The notes: generated from the letters alone by a model not told the origin. 64,000 nt of DNA from JBBEAM01 sp040882845 (GCA_040882845.1 JBBEAM010000007.1:62001-126000), one strand, 5' to 3'. Positions 25,578 to 34,469 are shown, numbered from the stretch's first letter. Numbers and translations: made by a program.

Positions 25578-28088
25578 ATGCCGGAAATCGTCCCCGCACT
25601 CTTTGCGCTCTTTGCGCTGCTGCTCGGCGTCAGCCTGCTGATGCCGCTGGCCGACCGTCTGTCGCTGCCGGCCACCATGCTGCTCGCCGCCTTCGGGCTG
25701 GCGCTCGGCCTGCTCGCCTCGCTGGTGCCACCGGATCTCGGCCTGATCGGCACTTCCCAACCGGTCGGCGACGTGCTTTCCGGCCTCGGCCAGCTCGGAC
25801 TCGATACCGAGGCCTTCCTCTATATCTTCCTGCCGCCGCTGCTGTTCGCCGCCGGCATCACCGTGGACCTGCGGCTGATGCTCGACGAGATCGGCGCGGT
25901 GCTGGTGATGGCGGTGGTCGCCGTGCTGGTCTGTATCGGCTTCGTCGGCTTCGCCCTCGACGCCTTTTCCGAGTTCGGCCTGGTGGTCTGCCTGCTGCTC
26001 GGCGCCATCGTCGCCACCACCGACCCCTCCGCGGTGCTCGCCATCTTCGGCGACATCGGCGCGCCGCGCCGGCTGCGCGGCCTGGTCGCCGGGGAAAGCC
26101 TGTTCAACGACGCCGCGGCGATCGCGCTCTTCGCCATCTTCTTCGAAATGCTGGCCGGCTTCCGCGCTCCGGAGCTCAGTCGCGGGCTGATCGCCTTCGC
26201 GACCGATTTCGCCGGCGGCGTGGCGCTCGGCTATCTGCTGGCGCGCGGCGCCGCGGCGCTGCTCAACTATCTGCGCGAAAGGCCGGCCGCCGCGATCACG
26301 GTCTCTGTCTCGCTGGCCTATCTCGCCTATATCCTGGGGGAGAGCTACCTCGGCGTCTCCGGCGTGATCGCCGTGGTGACAGCTGCCCTGACCACCGCGA
26401 TCTACGGGCCGGTGCGTCTCGCCCCGGCGGCCTGGCGCGGTCTGCTGCGGATCTGGGAACAGCTCGAGTTCTGGGCCAACTCCCTGATCTTCGTGCTGGC
26501 CTCGATGCTGGCGGTCAAGGTGCTGGCCTCCGCGAGCTGGGGGGATTTCGGACTGCTCGCCGTGCTGGTGGTCGCGGCGCTGGCGGCGCGCGCCTTCGTG
26601 CTGCAGCTTCTGCTGCCGCTGCTGACGGCGGTGCGCCTGGTCCAGCCGATCGATCAGAAGTACCGGGCGGTGATCCTCTGGGGCGGACTGCGCGGCGCCG
26701 TCACCCTGGCGCTGGCGCTTTCGGTCGCCAACGATCCGCGGGTCTTTCCCGAGGCGCAGCACTTCATCGCCGTGCTGGCGACCGGCTTCGTGTTCTTCAC
26801 CCTCTTCGTTTCCGCGCCGACCCTCAAGCCGCTGCTGCAGCTGCTCGGCCTCGACCGTCTCAGCCCGACCGAGCAGGCGCTGCGCGACCGGGTCTGGGAG
26901 CTGTCGCGCGGCCAGATACGCGAGCAGGTCAAGGCCACCGCCGAGGAATATGGCTTCGCCCCGGAGCTGGCCGAGAACCTGGCGATCGGCGAGACCTCGG
27001 AAAATCCGGTCGAATCCGAGTCGCTGACCAGCCTCTCCGAAGCGGAGCGCGAGGCCGTCGGCCTGCTCGCCCTGGCGACCCAGGAACGCGAGCTCTACCT
27101 GACGCACTTCGAGGAACGCAGTATCTCCAGCCGCCTGGTCTCCCTGCTGACGGCGCGCGCCGACAAGCTGCTCGACGCCGCGACCGACAGCGGCGTGGCG
27201 GGCTATCGGACCGCCGCCGAGACCCTGCTGCGCCACACCTGGCGGCTGAAGCTGGCGATGTGGCTGCAGCGCCGCTGCGGCTGGTCGCGGCCCCTGTCGC
27301 AGCGGCTGGCCAACCGCTTCGAGATCCTGATCGTCACCCAGATGGTGCTGCGTGAGCTACTGACCTTTACCCGCCGTTCGATCGAGCCGCTGCTCGGCAA
27401 AAAGACCACCGACAGACTGCTCGAAGTCCTGGAGGAGCGCCTGGCGCTGATCGACGACGCCCTGAAGGCGGTCGAGGTGCAGTACCCCTCCTACGCTGCG
27501 GCGCTGCGCGCCCAGTACCTGACCCGCGCCGCCCTGCGGATGGAGGACGCGGCCTATCACCGCCACCTGGAGGAGAACCTGATCAGCCGCGAGGTCTTCA
27601 ACGACCTGCAGCGCGATCTGGCGGACCGCCGCGCCGCCTGCGAAGCGCGGCCGCCGCTCGACATCGGCATCAACCTGACGCGGATCATGCGCCGGGTGCC
27701 GATCTTCGCCGAACTCGAGGATGCCCAGCTGTTGCGCGTCGCCGAGCTGCTGTCCGCCCACCTCGCCTATCCCGGCGAGCGCATCGTCGGCAAGGGCGAG
27801 CGGGGCAAGGCGATGTACTTCATCGCCACCGGCGAGGCCGAGGTGATGCTGCCTGACAAGCCGATCCGTCTCGGCACCGGGGATTTTTTCGGGGAGATGG
27901 CGCTGCTGCATAATCAGCCGCGCATCGCCGACGTGATGACCCGCGGCTACTGCAACCTGCTGGTGCTGGAACGCCGCGACTTCCAGCGGCTGCTCGGCAG
28001 CAGCCGGGAACTCAAGCGGCGGATCGAGAAAGTGGCTGAGGAACGCCTCGACCGGGCGGAGGAGAGCGCTGCCGTCTCGAAATCGTAA
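25578..28088 (+). CDS. CPA1-type Na+/H+ antiporter with C-terminal cyclic-nucleotide-binding domain
   Basis: An 836-residue membrane protein. Residues about 1-420 are the Na_H_Exchanger domain with some 12 helices, including the FLPPLLFAAGI block, the ion-site motif GESLFNDAAAIALF and the region WGGLRGAVTLALALS, all typical of NhaP/SOS1-like antiporters. A long cytoplasmic part follows, and residues about 705-815 form a cyclic-nucleotide-binding-like domain (PIFAELEDAQLLRVAEL, GERGKAMYFIATGEAEV, GTGDFFGEMALLHNQPRIADV). The arginine after QP in the phosphate-binding cassette is present, so nucleotide binding is possible but unproven. It stands divergently to fumC. Confidence 0.92.
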   Translation: MPEIVPALFALFALLLGVSLLMPLADRLSLPATMLLAAFGLALGLLASLVPPDLGLIGTSQPVGDVLSGLGQLGLDTEAFLYIFLPPLLFAAGITVDLRLMLDEIGAVLVMAVVAVLVCIGFVGFALDAFSEFGLVVCLLLGAIVATTDPSAVLAIFGDIGAPRRLRGLVAGESLFNDAAAIALFAIFFEMLAGFRAPELSRGLIAFATDFAGGVALGYLLARGAAALLNYLRERPAAAITVSVSLAYLAYILGESYLGVSGVIAVVTAALTTAIYGPVRLAPAAWRGLLRIWEQLEFWANSLIFVLASMLAVKVLASASWGDFGLLAVLVVAALAARAFVLQLLLPLLTAVRLVQPIDQKYRAVILWGGLRGAVTLALALSVANDPRVFPEAQHFIAVLATGFVFFTLFVSAPTLKPLLQLLGLDRLSPTEQALRDRVWELSRGQIREQVKATAEEYGFAPELAENLAIGETSENPVESESLTSLSEAEREAVGLLALATQERELYLTHFEERSISSRLVSLLTARADKLLDAATDSGVAGYRTAAETLLRHTWRLKLAMWLQRRCGWSRPLSQRLANRFEILIVTQMVLRELLTFTRRSIEPLLGKKTTDRLLEVLEERLALIDDALKAVEVQYPSYAAALRAQYLTRAALRMEDAAYHRHLEENLISREVFNDLQRDLADRRAACEARPPLDIGINLTRIMRRVPIFAELEDAQLLRVAELLSAHLAYPGERIVGKGERGKAMYFIATGEAEVMLPDKPIRLGTGDFFGEMALLHNQPRIADVMTRGYCNLLVLERRDFQRLLGSSRELKRRIEKVAEERLDRAEESAAVSKS

Positions 28089-28182
28089 ATCCGGTCGACC
28101 ATATGGCTCGGCTTCTGCAAGACCTTGTGGCAGCTGCGCCCGAGGTACTCGCCGATCACACCCAGGCTGAAAATTAAACTTC
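28089..28182 (-). pseudogene. Remnant of a GtrB/ArnC-type glycosyltransferase C-terminus
   Basis: On the minus strand this stretch reads LIFSLGVIGEYLGRSCHKVL followed by KPSHMVD. LGVIGEYLGR is the hallmark near the C-terminus of polyprenyl-phosphate glycosyltransferases (GtrB/ArnC family). No start or catalytic domain remains, and the open frame simply runs into the 3' end of the antiporter gene on the other strand. I read it as the tail of a gene otherwise deleted; chance resemblance is possible because only about 30 residues remain. Confidence 0.5.
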
Positions 28183-28184
28183 TC

Positions 28185-28829
28185 CTACTTTGCGGAGGAA
28201 GCTGGGGAGAGGATCTCGCGCAGGAAGCCGTCGAGTGCGGCCAGGGCCTCCTCCCAGTTCTGTTCCCTGCTGCGGCCGGAGGCCTTGCGCGGCGCGAGAT
28301 CGTGGTTGCCGTCCTCGGCCCAGTGGAGCGCTACCCGCCGGCCGAGCGGATAGCCCGCCACCTCCTCGCGCGTGCCCAGGGAGTCGCGGCTGCCCTGGGC
28401 GATCAGGGTCGGTACTGAAATCGCCTGAAGATGCGCGATGCGCAGGCGCTCCGGCTTGCCGGCGGGGTGGAAGGGATAGCCGAGACAGAGGCAGGCCCGC
28501 GCGCCGAGCTCCGCGGCCAGCATCGAAGCCATGCGGCCGCCCAGTGACTTGCCGCCGACCACCAGCCGCTCCGGCGGGATGCCGCGCACCGCGGCGCGCC
28601 AGCTCGCGAAGAGTTGTTCCTGGCGATCCGGCGGGCGCTTGCGGCCGTCCCTGCGCCGCGCCGCCATGTAGTCGAACTCGAAGCGCAGCACCCGCCAGCC
28701 GCGTGCGGCCAGACCCTGCGCGAAAAAATCCATGAAGGGCGTATCCATCGGCGCACCGGCGCCGTGGGCCAGGACGATTGTCGCTGGCGCCGACTCGGGT
28801 CCATCGGCGATACTTTGAAGTGAAGTCAC
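28185..28829 (-). CDS. Alpha/beta hydrolase (KANL3/Tex30-like)
   Basis: A 214-residue alpha/beta hydrolase. The opening strand TIVLAHGAGAPMDTPFM gives the oxyanion-hole HGAG motif, the nucleophile serine is in VVGGKSLGGRMASML, the acid is probably the Asp of IAQGSRDSLG, and the histidine is in WAEDGNHDL. This pattern fits the small KANL3/Tex30-like dienelactone-hydrolase-type proteins of unknown substrate. No ATG precedes the conserved part, so I chose the GTG at 28829; the start is uncertain. Its stop lies at the edge of the glycosyltransferase remnant. Confidence 0.83.
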   Translation of the reverse strand: MTSLQSIADGPESAPATIVLAHGAGAPMDTPFMDFFAQGLAARGWRVLRFEFDYMAARRRDGRKRPPDRQEQLFASWRAAVRGIPPERLVVGGKSLGGRMASMLAAELGARACLCLGYPFHPAGKPERLRIAHLQAISVPTLIAQGSRDSLGTREEVAGYPLGRRVALHWAEDGNHDLAPRKASGRSREQNWEEALAALDGFLREILSPASSAK

Positions 28830-28936
28830 AGGAAGGTCGCTGGCATCTTTCCGGGTTGGCAGGGTCAAATATCGCCGCTGGGCATGCGGGCAGTAAAGAC
28901 CCGAACGACATCCTTCGCAAAAGGAGGAACTGAGAG

Positions 28937-29149
28937 ATGAATGAAGACCTGCGCGACAGGGATCTGTCCCAGAAATCCAAACGCAAGATGAGCAAGGGCG
29001 AGCGCCGCGAGCTGCGCCGCCGGATGGAGGGCTTCGAAGCCGCGATGCGGCTCTGCCTCGCGCCCAAGACCGATATGGGCCCGCCGCCGCGTCTGCCCGG
29101 CGCGCGCTTCTGGGCGATCCGCCGCGAGCAGCAGCGGGCTGTGGCCTAG
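28937..29149 (+). CDS. Small basic protein of unknown function
   Basis: A 70-residue protein rich in Arg, Lys and Glu (SQKSKRKMSKGERRELRRRM) with a C-terminal half containing KTDMGPPPRLPGARFWAIRR. It has an excellent ribbon of ribosome-binding bases (AAGGAGGAACTGAGAG) before the ATG, which is the main reason to call it real. I do not recognise a family. It is divergent from the hydrolase gene with about 107 bases between them. A charged helical protein that binds nucleic acid is possible, but nothing proves it. Confidence 0.6.
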   Translation: MNEDLRDRDLSQKSKRKMSKGERRELRRRMEGFEAAMRLCLAPKTDMGPPPRLPGARFWAIRREQQRAVA

Positions 29150-29217
29150 AAAGGCCCTGCTGAAGGGCATTCTCGGCAATCTGACCCCACTGCTGTTGGC
29201 CTAATTCCAGCTCTGCC

Positions 29218-32200
29218 TCAACCGTCGAGTGCCTGACGGATCTTGCTGGCCAGTTCCGTGCGCCCGTAGGGCTTGTGCAGCAGCTGCACACCGGGATCCA
29301 GGCGGCCGCTGTGTATGATCGCGTTTTCCGTATAACCCGAGGTAAAGAGCACCTTGATGTCCGGCCGCAGGCCCGCGACCTGCCGCGCCAGCTCCGCGCC
29401 GTTCATGCCGCCAGGCATGACGACGTCGGTGAACAGCAGGTCGATCTCGGCATGCTGTGCAAGGCATTCCAGCGCTTCCGGCCCGCTAGTCGCTGTAACG
29501 ACCCGGTATCCGAGGCCGCGCAGCTGAGAAGAGGCATACTCCAGAACCAGGGGGTCGTCCTCCACGACCAGGATGGATTCCGGCCCACCGGCGACCCTGC
29601 CGTGCTGCGGACGGGGCTCGGCTTCCGTCTGCTCCGAGGCGAGCAGGCGTGGCAGGTAGAGGGCGACGGTCGTGCCTTCGCCTACCTCGCTATAGAGCTT
29701 TATGTGACCCCGGCTTTGCTTGATGAAGCCGAACACCATGCTAAGCCCGAGACCGCTGCCCTTGCCGACTTCCTTGGTGGTGAAGAAGGGCTCGAACACC
29801 CGCTCGACGACCTCGCGCGGCATGCCTGTGCCGTTATCGGAAATTGCGATCCTGACATAGTCGCCCGGCAGGACTTCCTGGTGACGCTCCGCGTAGTCCC
29901 GATCGAGGCTGGCGTTGGCGGTCTCTATCGTCAGGCGGCCGCCGCCCTGCATAGCGTCGCGGGCATTGATCGTCAGATTGAGGATCGCTACTTCCAGCTG
30001 CCCCGGATCGACGAAAGCGTTCCAGATATCCTCCCCGGGATGAAGCGCGATTTCGATGTCCTCGTTCATCGTGCGGCGCAACATGCTCAGCATTCTGGAA
30101 AGCAGCTGGTTGACGTCGAGCTTCTGCGGTTCCAGCGCCTGTTGCCGCGAGAAGGCCAGCAGGCGGTTGGTCAGCTCGGCGGCGCGCTCAGCTGCGTTGA
30201 CCGACATTTCCGCCAGGGCGCGGAGCCCCGGATCCTGCGAAAGGCCCTCGGCCAGTTCCTCCGAGTTTCCAAGGATCACGGTGAGGAGATTGTTGAAATC
30301 GTGGGCAACACCGCCGGTTAGCTGTCCGACGGTTTCCAGCTTCTGGGCCTGTAGCAGTTGCTCGCGCAGCTCGCGGCGTTCGCTATCGTCTATCATGCTG
30401 CCGAGCATGCGCAGAGCCTCGCCCTGCGCGTTGCGAATGACATATCCGCAGTCGGACACCTGCGCCGTCGAGCCGTCGGCGCGGAGAAATCCGTACTCCG
30501 CTTCCCAATAGGATTCCGTGCCGTCGATGACGGCATGGATGCTGGAAACCACGCGCGCCCGATCGTCGGGATGAATCCTGTCACTCCAGGATTCCGGGCC
30601 CGGGTCGACGGTCTCCGGGTCGTATCCGAACTTCGCCAGCAGGCCTTCGTTCCACCATAGCCGGTCGGCTTCGAAATCCCAGTCCCAGATCACGTCGCTG
30701 GTCGCCTTGGCAAGCAGTCGGAAGCGCTCCTCGTTCAGGCGCATCTCCGCTTCGGCAGCGACCCTGGCGGTGATGTCGCGCTCCACGGAGACGAAGTGGG
30801 TGCAGGCTCCGGTTTCGTTCTCGATCGGTACGATATCCAGCTCGAGCACGATTTCCTCGCCGCCGCGGGTATAGTTGATCAGCTTCGTCTGGAGGGGGTG
30901 CTTGGCTTCCAGGGCCTGACGGATGCTGTCGAGGGTCTCACGCTGGGTGTGCGGACCCTGCAGTATTCGGGGGTTTGCACCGATGGCGTCCGCGCTGTTG
31001 TAGCCGGTGATCCTCTCGAAAGCATCGTTGACATAGACGATGCGCGGGCCAGGCGAATCGATCGGCTCGCCCTCAGTGATGATCACGATATCGTTCAACC
31101 GCGACACGGCGGTTTCGAGCAGCCGCAGGCGCTCCTGCTGTTCACGCTGATCGGAGATGTCCTGGAAGTAGATGGCCAACCCTTCGCGCGTCGGATAGGC
31201 GGTAACGTTGAACCAGGTATCGAGCGGCGGAAAATACTCTACGAAGGTGACGGGAAGCTTGTGCTCGATCGCGTAGCGATAGCGTTCCTCGAAGGTTGAG
31301 CCAATGGCTTCAGGGAAAGCCTCCCAGACAACCTTGCCGAGGAGTTCGTCCTTGGAGCGCTGCAGAATGCGCTGAGCCTGGATGTTGATGAAGGTAAAGC
31401 GCCATTCGCGATCCATCGTCATGAAAGCATCGCTGATGTTGTCCAGCGTCTCAGCCAGACGCTCCGAGAGTGCCTGGGTTTCCTGGCGGGCGGCGACCAG
31501 CTCGCCGATGTCCTGGAAGGCGCCATGAACTGCGACGAGCTCGCCGCTGGAGTCGCGCAGGGGTTCGCCGATGGAACGAATCCAGATGCGTCTGCCATTG
31601 GCAGTCGCGATCTGCAGAACCTCGTCGAAAGGCTCGCCGGTCTCCATCGCTCTATTGAAAAGCTGCTCAATGCGTTCGCGGTACTCCGGCGGGTAGAAGC
31701 CGATCGCATCTGCAATCTTTGGGTGCGTGCCAGGGGGCAGGTCATGGATCGCCGCCGTTTCGTCTGTCCAGAACACACGATCCGCGCCCTTCTGTACGAT
31801 CCAGCCGCCGAGCTTCGCGGCCCTGCTGGCGACCCGCAGCAGGGAGGCGGATTCCTCGGCCTGCAGACGCGCCTGCTTTTCGCGCTCGAACAGCTCCGCG
31901 TTTTCCGATTCGATTTCCACTTGTCGGGTGACGTCGCGGGCACGGACCAGCCGTGCCGCACGGCCGTCGTACGCGATTCCGCGGGAGACGATCTCGACAT
32001 GGATCTTGCGGCCGTCGCGGCGCAGGTGGCGCCAGATTCCCGAATTCCCCAAGTCTTCGGTCTTACGCGCCACATCGTCGAGCAGCGCCGCGACATCTTG
32101 CTTCGGCCGGATGTCCTTGATTGTCAGGCCGAGGAATTCTTCCTCAGAGTAACCATAGCGCTCAATCGCCGCATCGTTGACCGCCAGAAACCGGAGCGTC

Positions 32201-32262
32201 TCGAGGTCGTAAATCCACATCGGGTCGGGATGCGACCGGAAGAAATCCTCATTGGCAAGCAT
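29218..32262 (-). CDS. Multi-PAS hybrid sensor histidine kinase with receiver domain
   Basis: A 1014-residue soluble kinase without membrane segments. Five PAS-type modules cover about residues 1-630 (one starts at the N-terminus, the fourth contains the LOV-like block AIGANPRILQGPHT, the fifth has the PAC-like tail). The dimerisation helix has the phospho-accepting H654 in GGVAHDFNNLL. The ATPase domain follows with NARDAM, DNGTGM and GKGSGLGLSMVFGF. A receiver domain closes the protein with D946 as acceptor in LLFTDVVMPGGMNG. It probably senses a cytoplasmic signal and phosphorylates its own receiver; no separate response regulator is adjacent. Confidence 0.95.
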   Translation of the reverse strand: MLANEDFFRSHPDPMWIYDLETLRFLAVNDAAIERYGYSEEEFLGLTIKDIRPKQDVAALLDDVARKTEDLGNSGIWRHLRRDGRKIHVEIVSRGIAYDGRAARLVRARDVTRQVEIESENAELFEREKQARLQAEESASLLRVASRAAKLGGWIVQKGADRVFWTDETAAIHDLPPGTHPKIADAIGFYPPEYRERIEQLFNRAMETGEPFDEVLQIATANGRRIWIRSIGEPLRDSSGELVAVHGAFQDIGELVAARQETQALSERLAETLDNISDAFMTMDREWRFTFINIQAQRILQRSKDELLGKVVWEAFPEAIGSTFEERYRYAIEHKLPVTFVEYFPPLDTWFNVTAYPTREGLAIYFQDISDQREQQERLRLLETAVSRLNDIVIITEGEPIDSPGPRIVYVNDAFERITGYNSADAIGANPRILQGPHTQRETLDSIRQALEAKHPLQTKLINYTRGGEEIVLELDIVPIENETGACTHFVSVERDITARVAAEAEMRLNEERFRLLAKATSDVIWDWDFEADRLWWNEGLLAKFGYDPETVDPGPESWSDRIHPDDRARVVSSIHAVIDGTESYWEAEYGFLRADGSTAQVSDCGYVIRNAQGEALRMLGSMIDDSERRELREQLLQAQKLETVGQLTGGVAHDFNNLLTVILGNSEELAEGLSQDPGLRALAEMSVNAAERAAELTNRLLAFSRQQALEPQKLDVNQLLSRMLSMLRRTMNEDIEIALHPGEDIWNAFVDPGQLEVAILNLTINARDAMQGGGRLTIETANASLDRDYAERHQEVLPGDYVRIAISDNGTGMPREVVERVFEPFFTTKEVGKGSGLGLSMVFGFIKQSRGHIKLYSEVGEGTTVALYLPRLLASEQTEAEPRPQHGRVAGGPESILVVEDDPLVLEYASSQLRGLGYRVVTATSGPEALECLAQHAEIDLLFTDVVMPGGMNGAELARQVAGLRPDIKVLFTSGYTENAIIHSGRLDPGVQLLHKPYGRTELASKIRQALDG

Positions 32263-32558
32263 GAGCGGCGGGGTTTCCCAGGACCTTGTCGCTGTCTCGG
32301 TTTACCGAGGAAAACGCTGAGCGAAGGTCACTTATCGTCGTTTAAAGGCGGATTATGGATGCTACGACCCTACTGAGCGCACATCGACCTTTTGAATGAC
32401 AAGCGGTTTACCTGACGGATATGGCCTACGCAAGTAGCCGCACAGTGACCCCACTGTCTCCGACGTCTAGAGATTCTCGTGGCCCGGCTTGACCGGTGGC
32501 GTTCATCGGAAAGATTCCGGTCTGTGCCGGACAGCGTTGGGTCGGGCCAGGCCGGGAT

Positions 32559-33146
32559 TCAGCGATCCGCCGGCTTCTTGCGGAAGCGGTCGAGGGCGAC
32601 GACCTTGTCGCTGTCTTCGGAGCTGGGAGAGCGCTGGTTATCTTGAGTTTCGCTGTCGGAATTTTTCTCGCCGGCGGCCGGTTTCGGCAGGGCTTGGGGG
32701 GCGGAGCTCTGTTCCGGCCCAGCCCGCTCTTCCTCCGCCCTGGCCTCCTCGTTCTCCTCCATGCCGCTGTCGTCGACGCCTTCCAGTTCGCCGTCCTGGC
32801 CGAACTGCAAGCCGAACTTGACGGAAGGGTCGGCGAAGGCAACTACGCTGTCGAAGGGAATGCGCAGGGGATCGGCCTTGCCGTCGAAGCTCAGCGTGAC
32901 GGAAAAGCGCTCTTCCTCGACGATCAGGTCCCAGAACTGGTGCTGCAGGACGATGGTCATCTCGTCGGGATAGCGCTCACGCAGGGTCTGCGGGATATCG
33001 ACCCCGGCATGACCGGTCTTGAAGGTGATGTAGAAATGATGCTCGCCGGACAGCCCGCCCTGCGCCGCCTCCTTCAAGGCAGCCTTGACGACGCCGCGCA
33101 GGGCATCTTCCACCATCAGATCGTAGCGCAGAGAATCGTCGGACAT
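32559..33146 (-). CDS. sspB: SspB-like ClpXP adaptor
   Basis: A 195-residue protein of the alphaproteobacterial SspB family, which tethers ssrA-tagged proteins to the ClpXP protease. The tag-binding domain covers about residues 5-125 (LMVEDALRGVVKAALKEAA, HHFYITFKTGHAGVDIP, VLQHQFWDLIVEEERFSVTLSF, IPFDSVVAFADPSVKFGL). The tail is acidic and disordered and ends KVVALDRFRKKP, the short ClpX-docking peptide type. ssrA itself lies about 95 bases upstream on the same strand, so tag and adaptor genes are adjacent. The gap of about 296 bases to the kinase gene shows only a short inverted repeat. Confidence 0.93.
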   Translation of the reverse strand: MSDDSLRYDLMVEDALRGVVKAALKEAAQGGLSGEHHFYITFKTGHAGVDIPQTLRERYPDEMTIVLQHQFWDLIVEEERFSVTLSFDGKADPLRIPFDSVVAFADPSVKFGLQFGQDGELEGVDDSGMEENEEARAEEERAGPEQSSAPQALPKPAAGEKNSDSETQDNQRSPSSEDSDKVVALDRFRKKPADR

Positions 33147-33239
33147 CGCGGCTTCGGTCTTGCTCCCTGTCTGTGGATTCTGACGCCCACATAAAAGGTG
33201 CGGGCCTTCTGTTGCGAGGCGGCCCGCGAGCCCCACGTT

Positions 33240-33494
33240 ACGGTGCTAACCGCAACGGATTGATTTGAGACGGTCGAGCTGCTTACGCAGCCAGACGCAC
33301 CTCAGCATAGTTGTCGTTGGCAACTATTATACGGCCCGATAACGGCGGTACCATGCCGGGAACCGAACTAGCCTTTACCACGCGTGTCGATCCTGTTTCG
33401 CCCCCATTGAGAATGGTGGAGGCGCCGGGTACTGCCCCCGGGTCCACTGCGCTTATGTCGCAAGCCCGTTTAGCTCCATAGCCGCTAGGCGGCA
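33240..33494 (-). ncRNA. ssrA: tmRNA, circularly permuted two-piece form
   Basis: This is the RNA that rescues stalled ribosomes by trans-translation. Read on the minus strand, the acceptor piece comes first and ends GCGCCTCCACCA at about 33414, followed by an eight-to-nine-base spacer. The coding piece then starts GGGGGCGAAACAGGATCGAC at 33405. The tag frame at 33321-33283 encodes ANDNYAEVRLAA and a TAA stop. This permuted order is the alphaproteobacterial form; the precursor is cut into two pieces. The 70-residue open frame across it is only an accident of the RNA. The ends are estimated. Confidence 0.93.
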
Positions 33495-33500
33495 ATTCTC

Positions 33501-33529
33501 AATATAGGAAGTCTTGGCCCAAGTTGAAA
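33501..33529 (-). promoter_or_regulatory. Promoter of ssrA
   Basis: On the minus strand TTTCAA (33529-33524) and TATATT (33506-33501) are separated by exactly 17 bases, a good sigma-70-type promoter. Transcription would begin about seven bases further, near 33494, which agrees with the expected 5' end of the acceptor piece of tmRNA. Confidence 0.65.
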
Positions 33530-33665
33530 GCGTCGCTTCGCAGGCGCCGGAGAAGTCTTGCCGCGGCTTTCGCATCGCGCTAGGCCGGGGTAGTCTCTCA
33601 CCGTCCGCAGAGTCGGGTCCGAAAGTCGGGCCCCAGCGTCGGCGACTTCGCTTCTTGAGGAAAGC

Positions 33666-34460
33666 ATGCAGCAGTATCTCGACCTGATGCGCCATGTCCG
33701 CGATACCGGCACGCGCAAGGACGACCGCACCGGCACGGGCACCACCTCGGTATTTGGGTACCAGATGCGCTTCGACCTGGCCGAGGGCTTCCCGCTGCTG
33801 ACCACCAAGAAGCTGCACGTCAAGTCGATCGTCCACGAGCTGCTGTGGTTCCTGCGCGGCGAGCGCAACATCGCCACGCTGAAGCAGGCCGGCGTGTCGA
33901 TCTGGGACGAATGGGCCGACGAGGACGGCGACCTCGGCCCGGTCTATGGGGTGCAGTGGCGCTCCTGGCCGACGGCCGACGGGCGCAGCATCGACCAGAT
34001 CTCGCAGGTGATGGAGACGATCCGGCGCAACCCCGACTCGCGGCGGCTGATCGTCGTCGCCTGGAACGTCGGCGAAGTCGAGAAGATGGCGCTGCCGCCC
34101 TGTCACTGCCTGTTCCAGTTCTACGTCGCCGAGGGGCGGCTGTCCTGCCAGCTCTATCAGCGCAGCGCCGACGTCTTTCTCGGCGTGCCCTTCAACATCG
34201 CCTCCTACGCGCTGCTGACCCTGATGGTGGCGCAGGTCGCCGGGCTGCAGCCGGGCGAATTCATCCACAGCTTCGGCGACGCCCACCTCTATTTGAATCA
34301 CCTCGAGCAGGTGGAAACCCAGCTCTCCCGCGCGCCGCGCGCCTTGCCGCGGATGCACCTCAATCCCGAAGTGACGGATCTCTTCGCCTTCCGTTTCGAG
34401 GATTTTACCCTGCAGGGCTACGACCCGCATCCGCACATCTCCGCGCCGATTGCCGTCTAG
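33666..34460 (+). CDS. thyA: Thymidylate synthase
   Basis: A 264-residue thymidylate synthase, which methylates dUMP to dTMP using 5,10-methylenetetrahydrofolate. The catalytic cysteine is C146 in ALPPCHCLFQF; the dUMP-binding arginines are in RRNPDSRRLIV and RSADVFLGVPFNIASYALL. The length equals that of the E. coli enzyme. It starts at ATG with GAGGAA upstream, and folA follows nine bases after the stop, so the dihydrofolate it makes can be recycled by its neighbour. Confidence 0.98.
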   Translation: MQQYLDLMRHVRDTGTRKDDRTGTGTTSVFGYQMRFDLAEGFPLLTTKKLHVKSIVHELLWFLRGERNIATLKQAGVSIWDEWADEDGDLGPVYGVQWRSWPTADGRSIDQISQVMETIRRNPDSRRLIVVAWNVGEVEKMALPPCHCLFQFYVAEGRLSCQLYQRSADVFLGVPFNIASYALLTLMVAQVAGLQPGEFIHSFGDAHLYLNHLEQVETQLSRAPRALPRMHLNPEVTDLFAFRFEDFTLQGYDPHPHISAPIAV

Positions 34461-34469
34461 AGGCGCACC

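Noticed and set aside
32442..32457. Short inverted repeat ACAGTG...CACTGT downstream of sspB as terminator
   Set aside because: The stem is only six bases and no T-run follows in either direction.
33283..33495. 70-codon minus-strand frame ending ANDNYAEVRLAA
   Set aside because: The frame crosses the tmRNA gene; only the last 12 codons (the tag) are translated, after resumption on the tmRNA.
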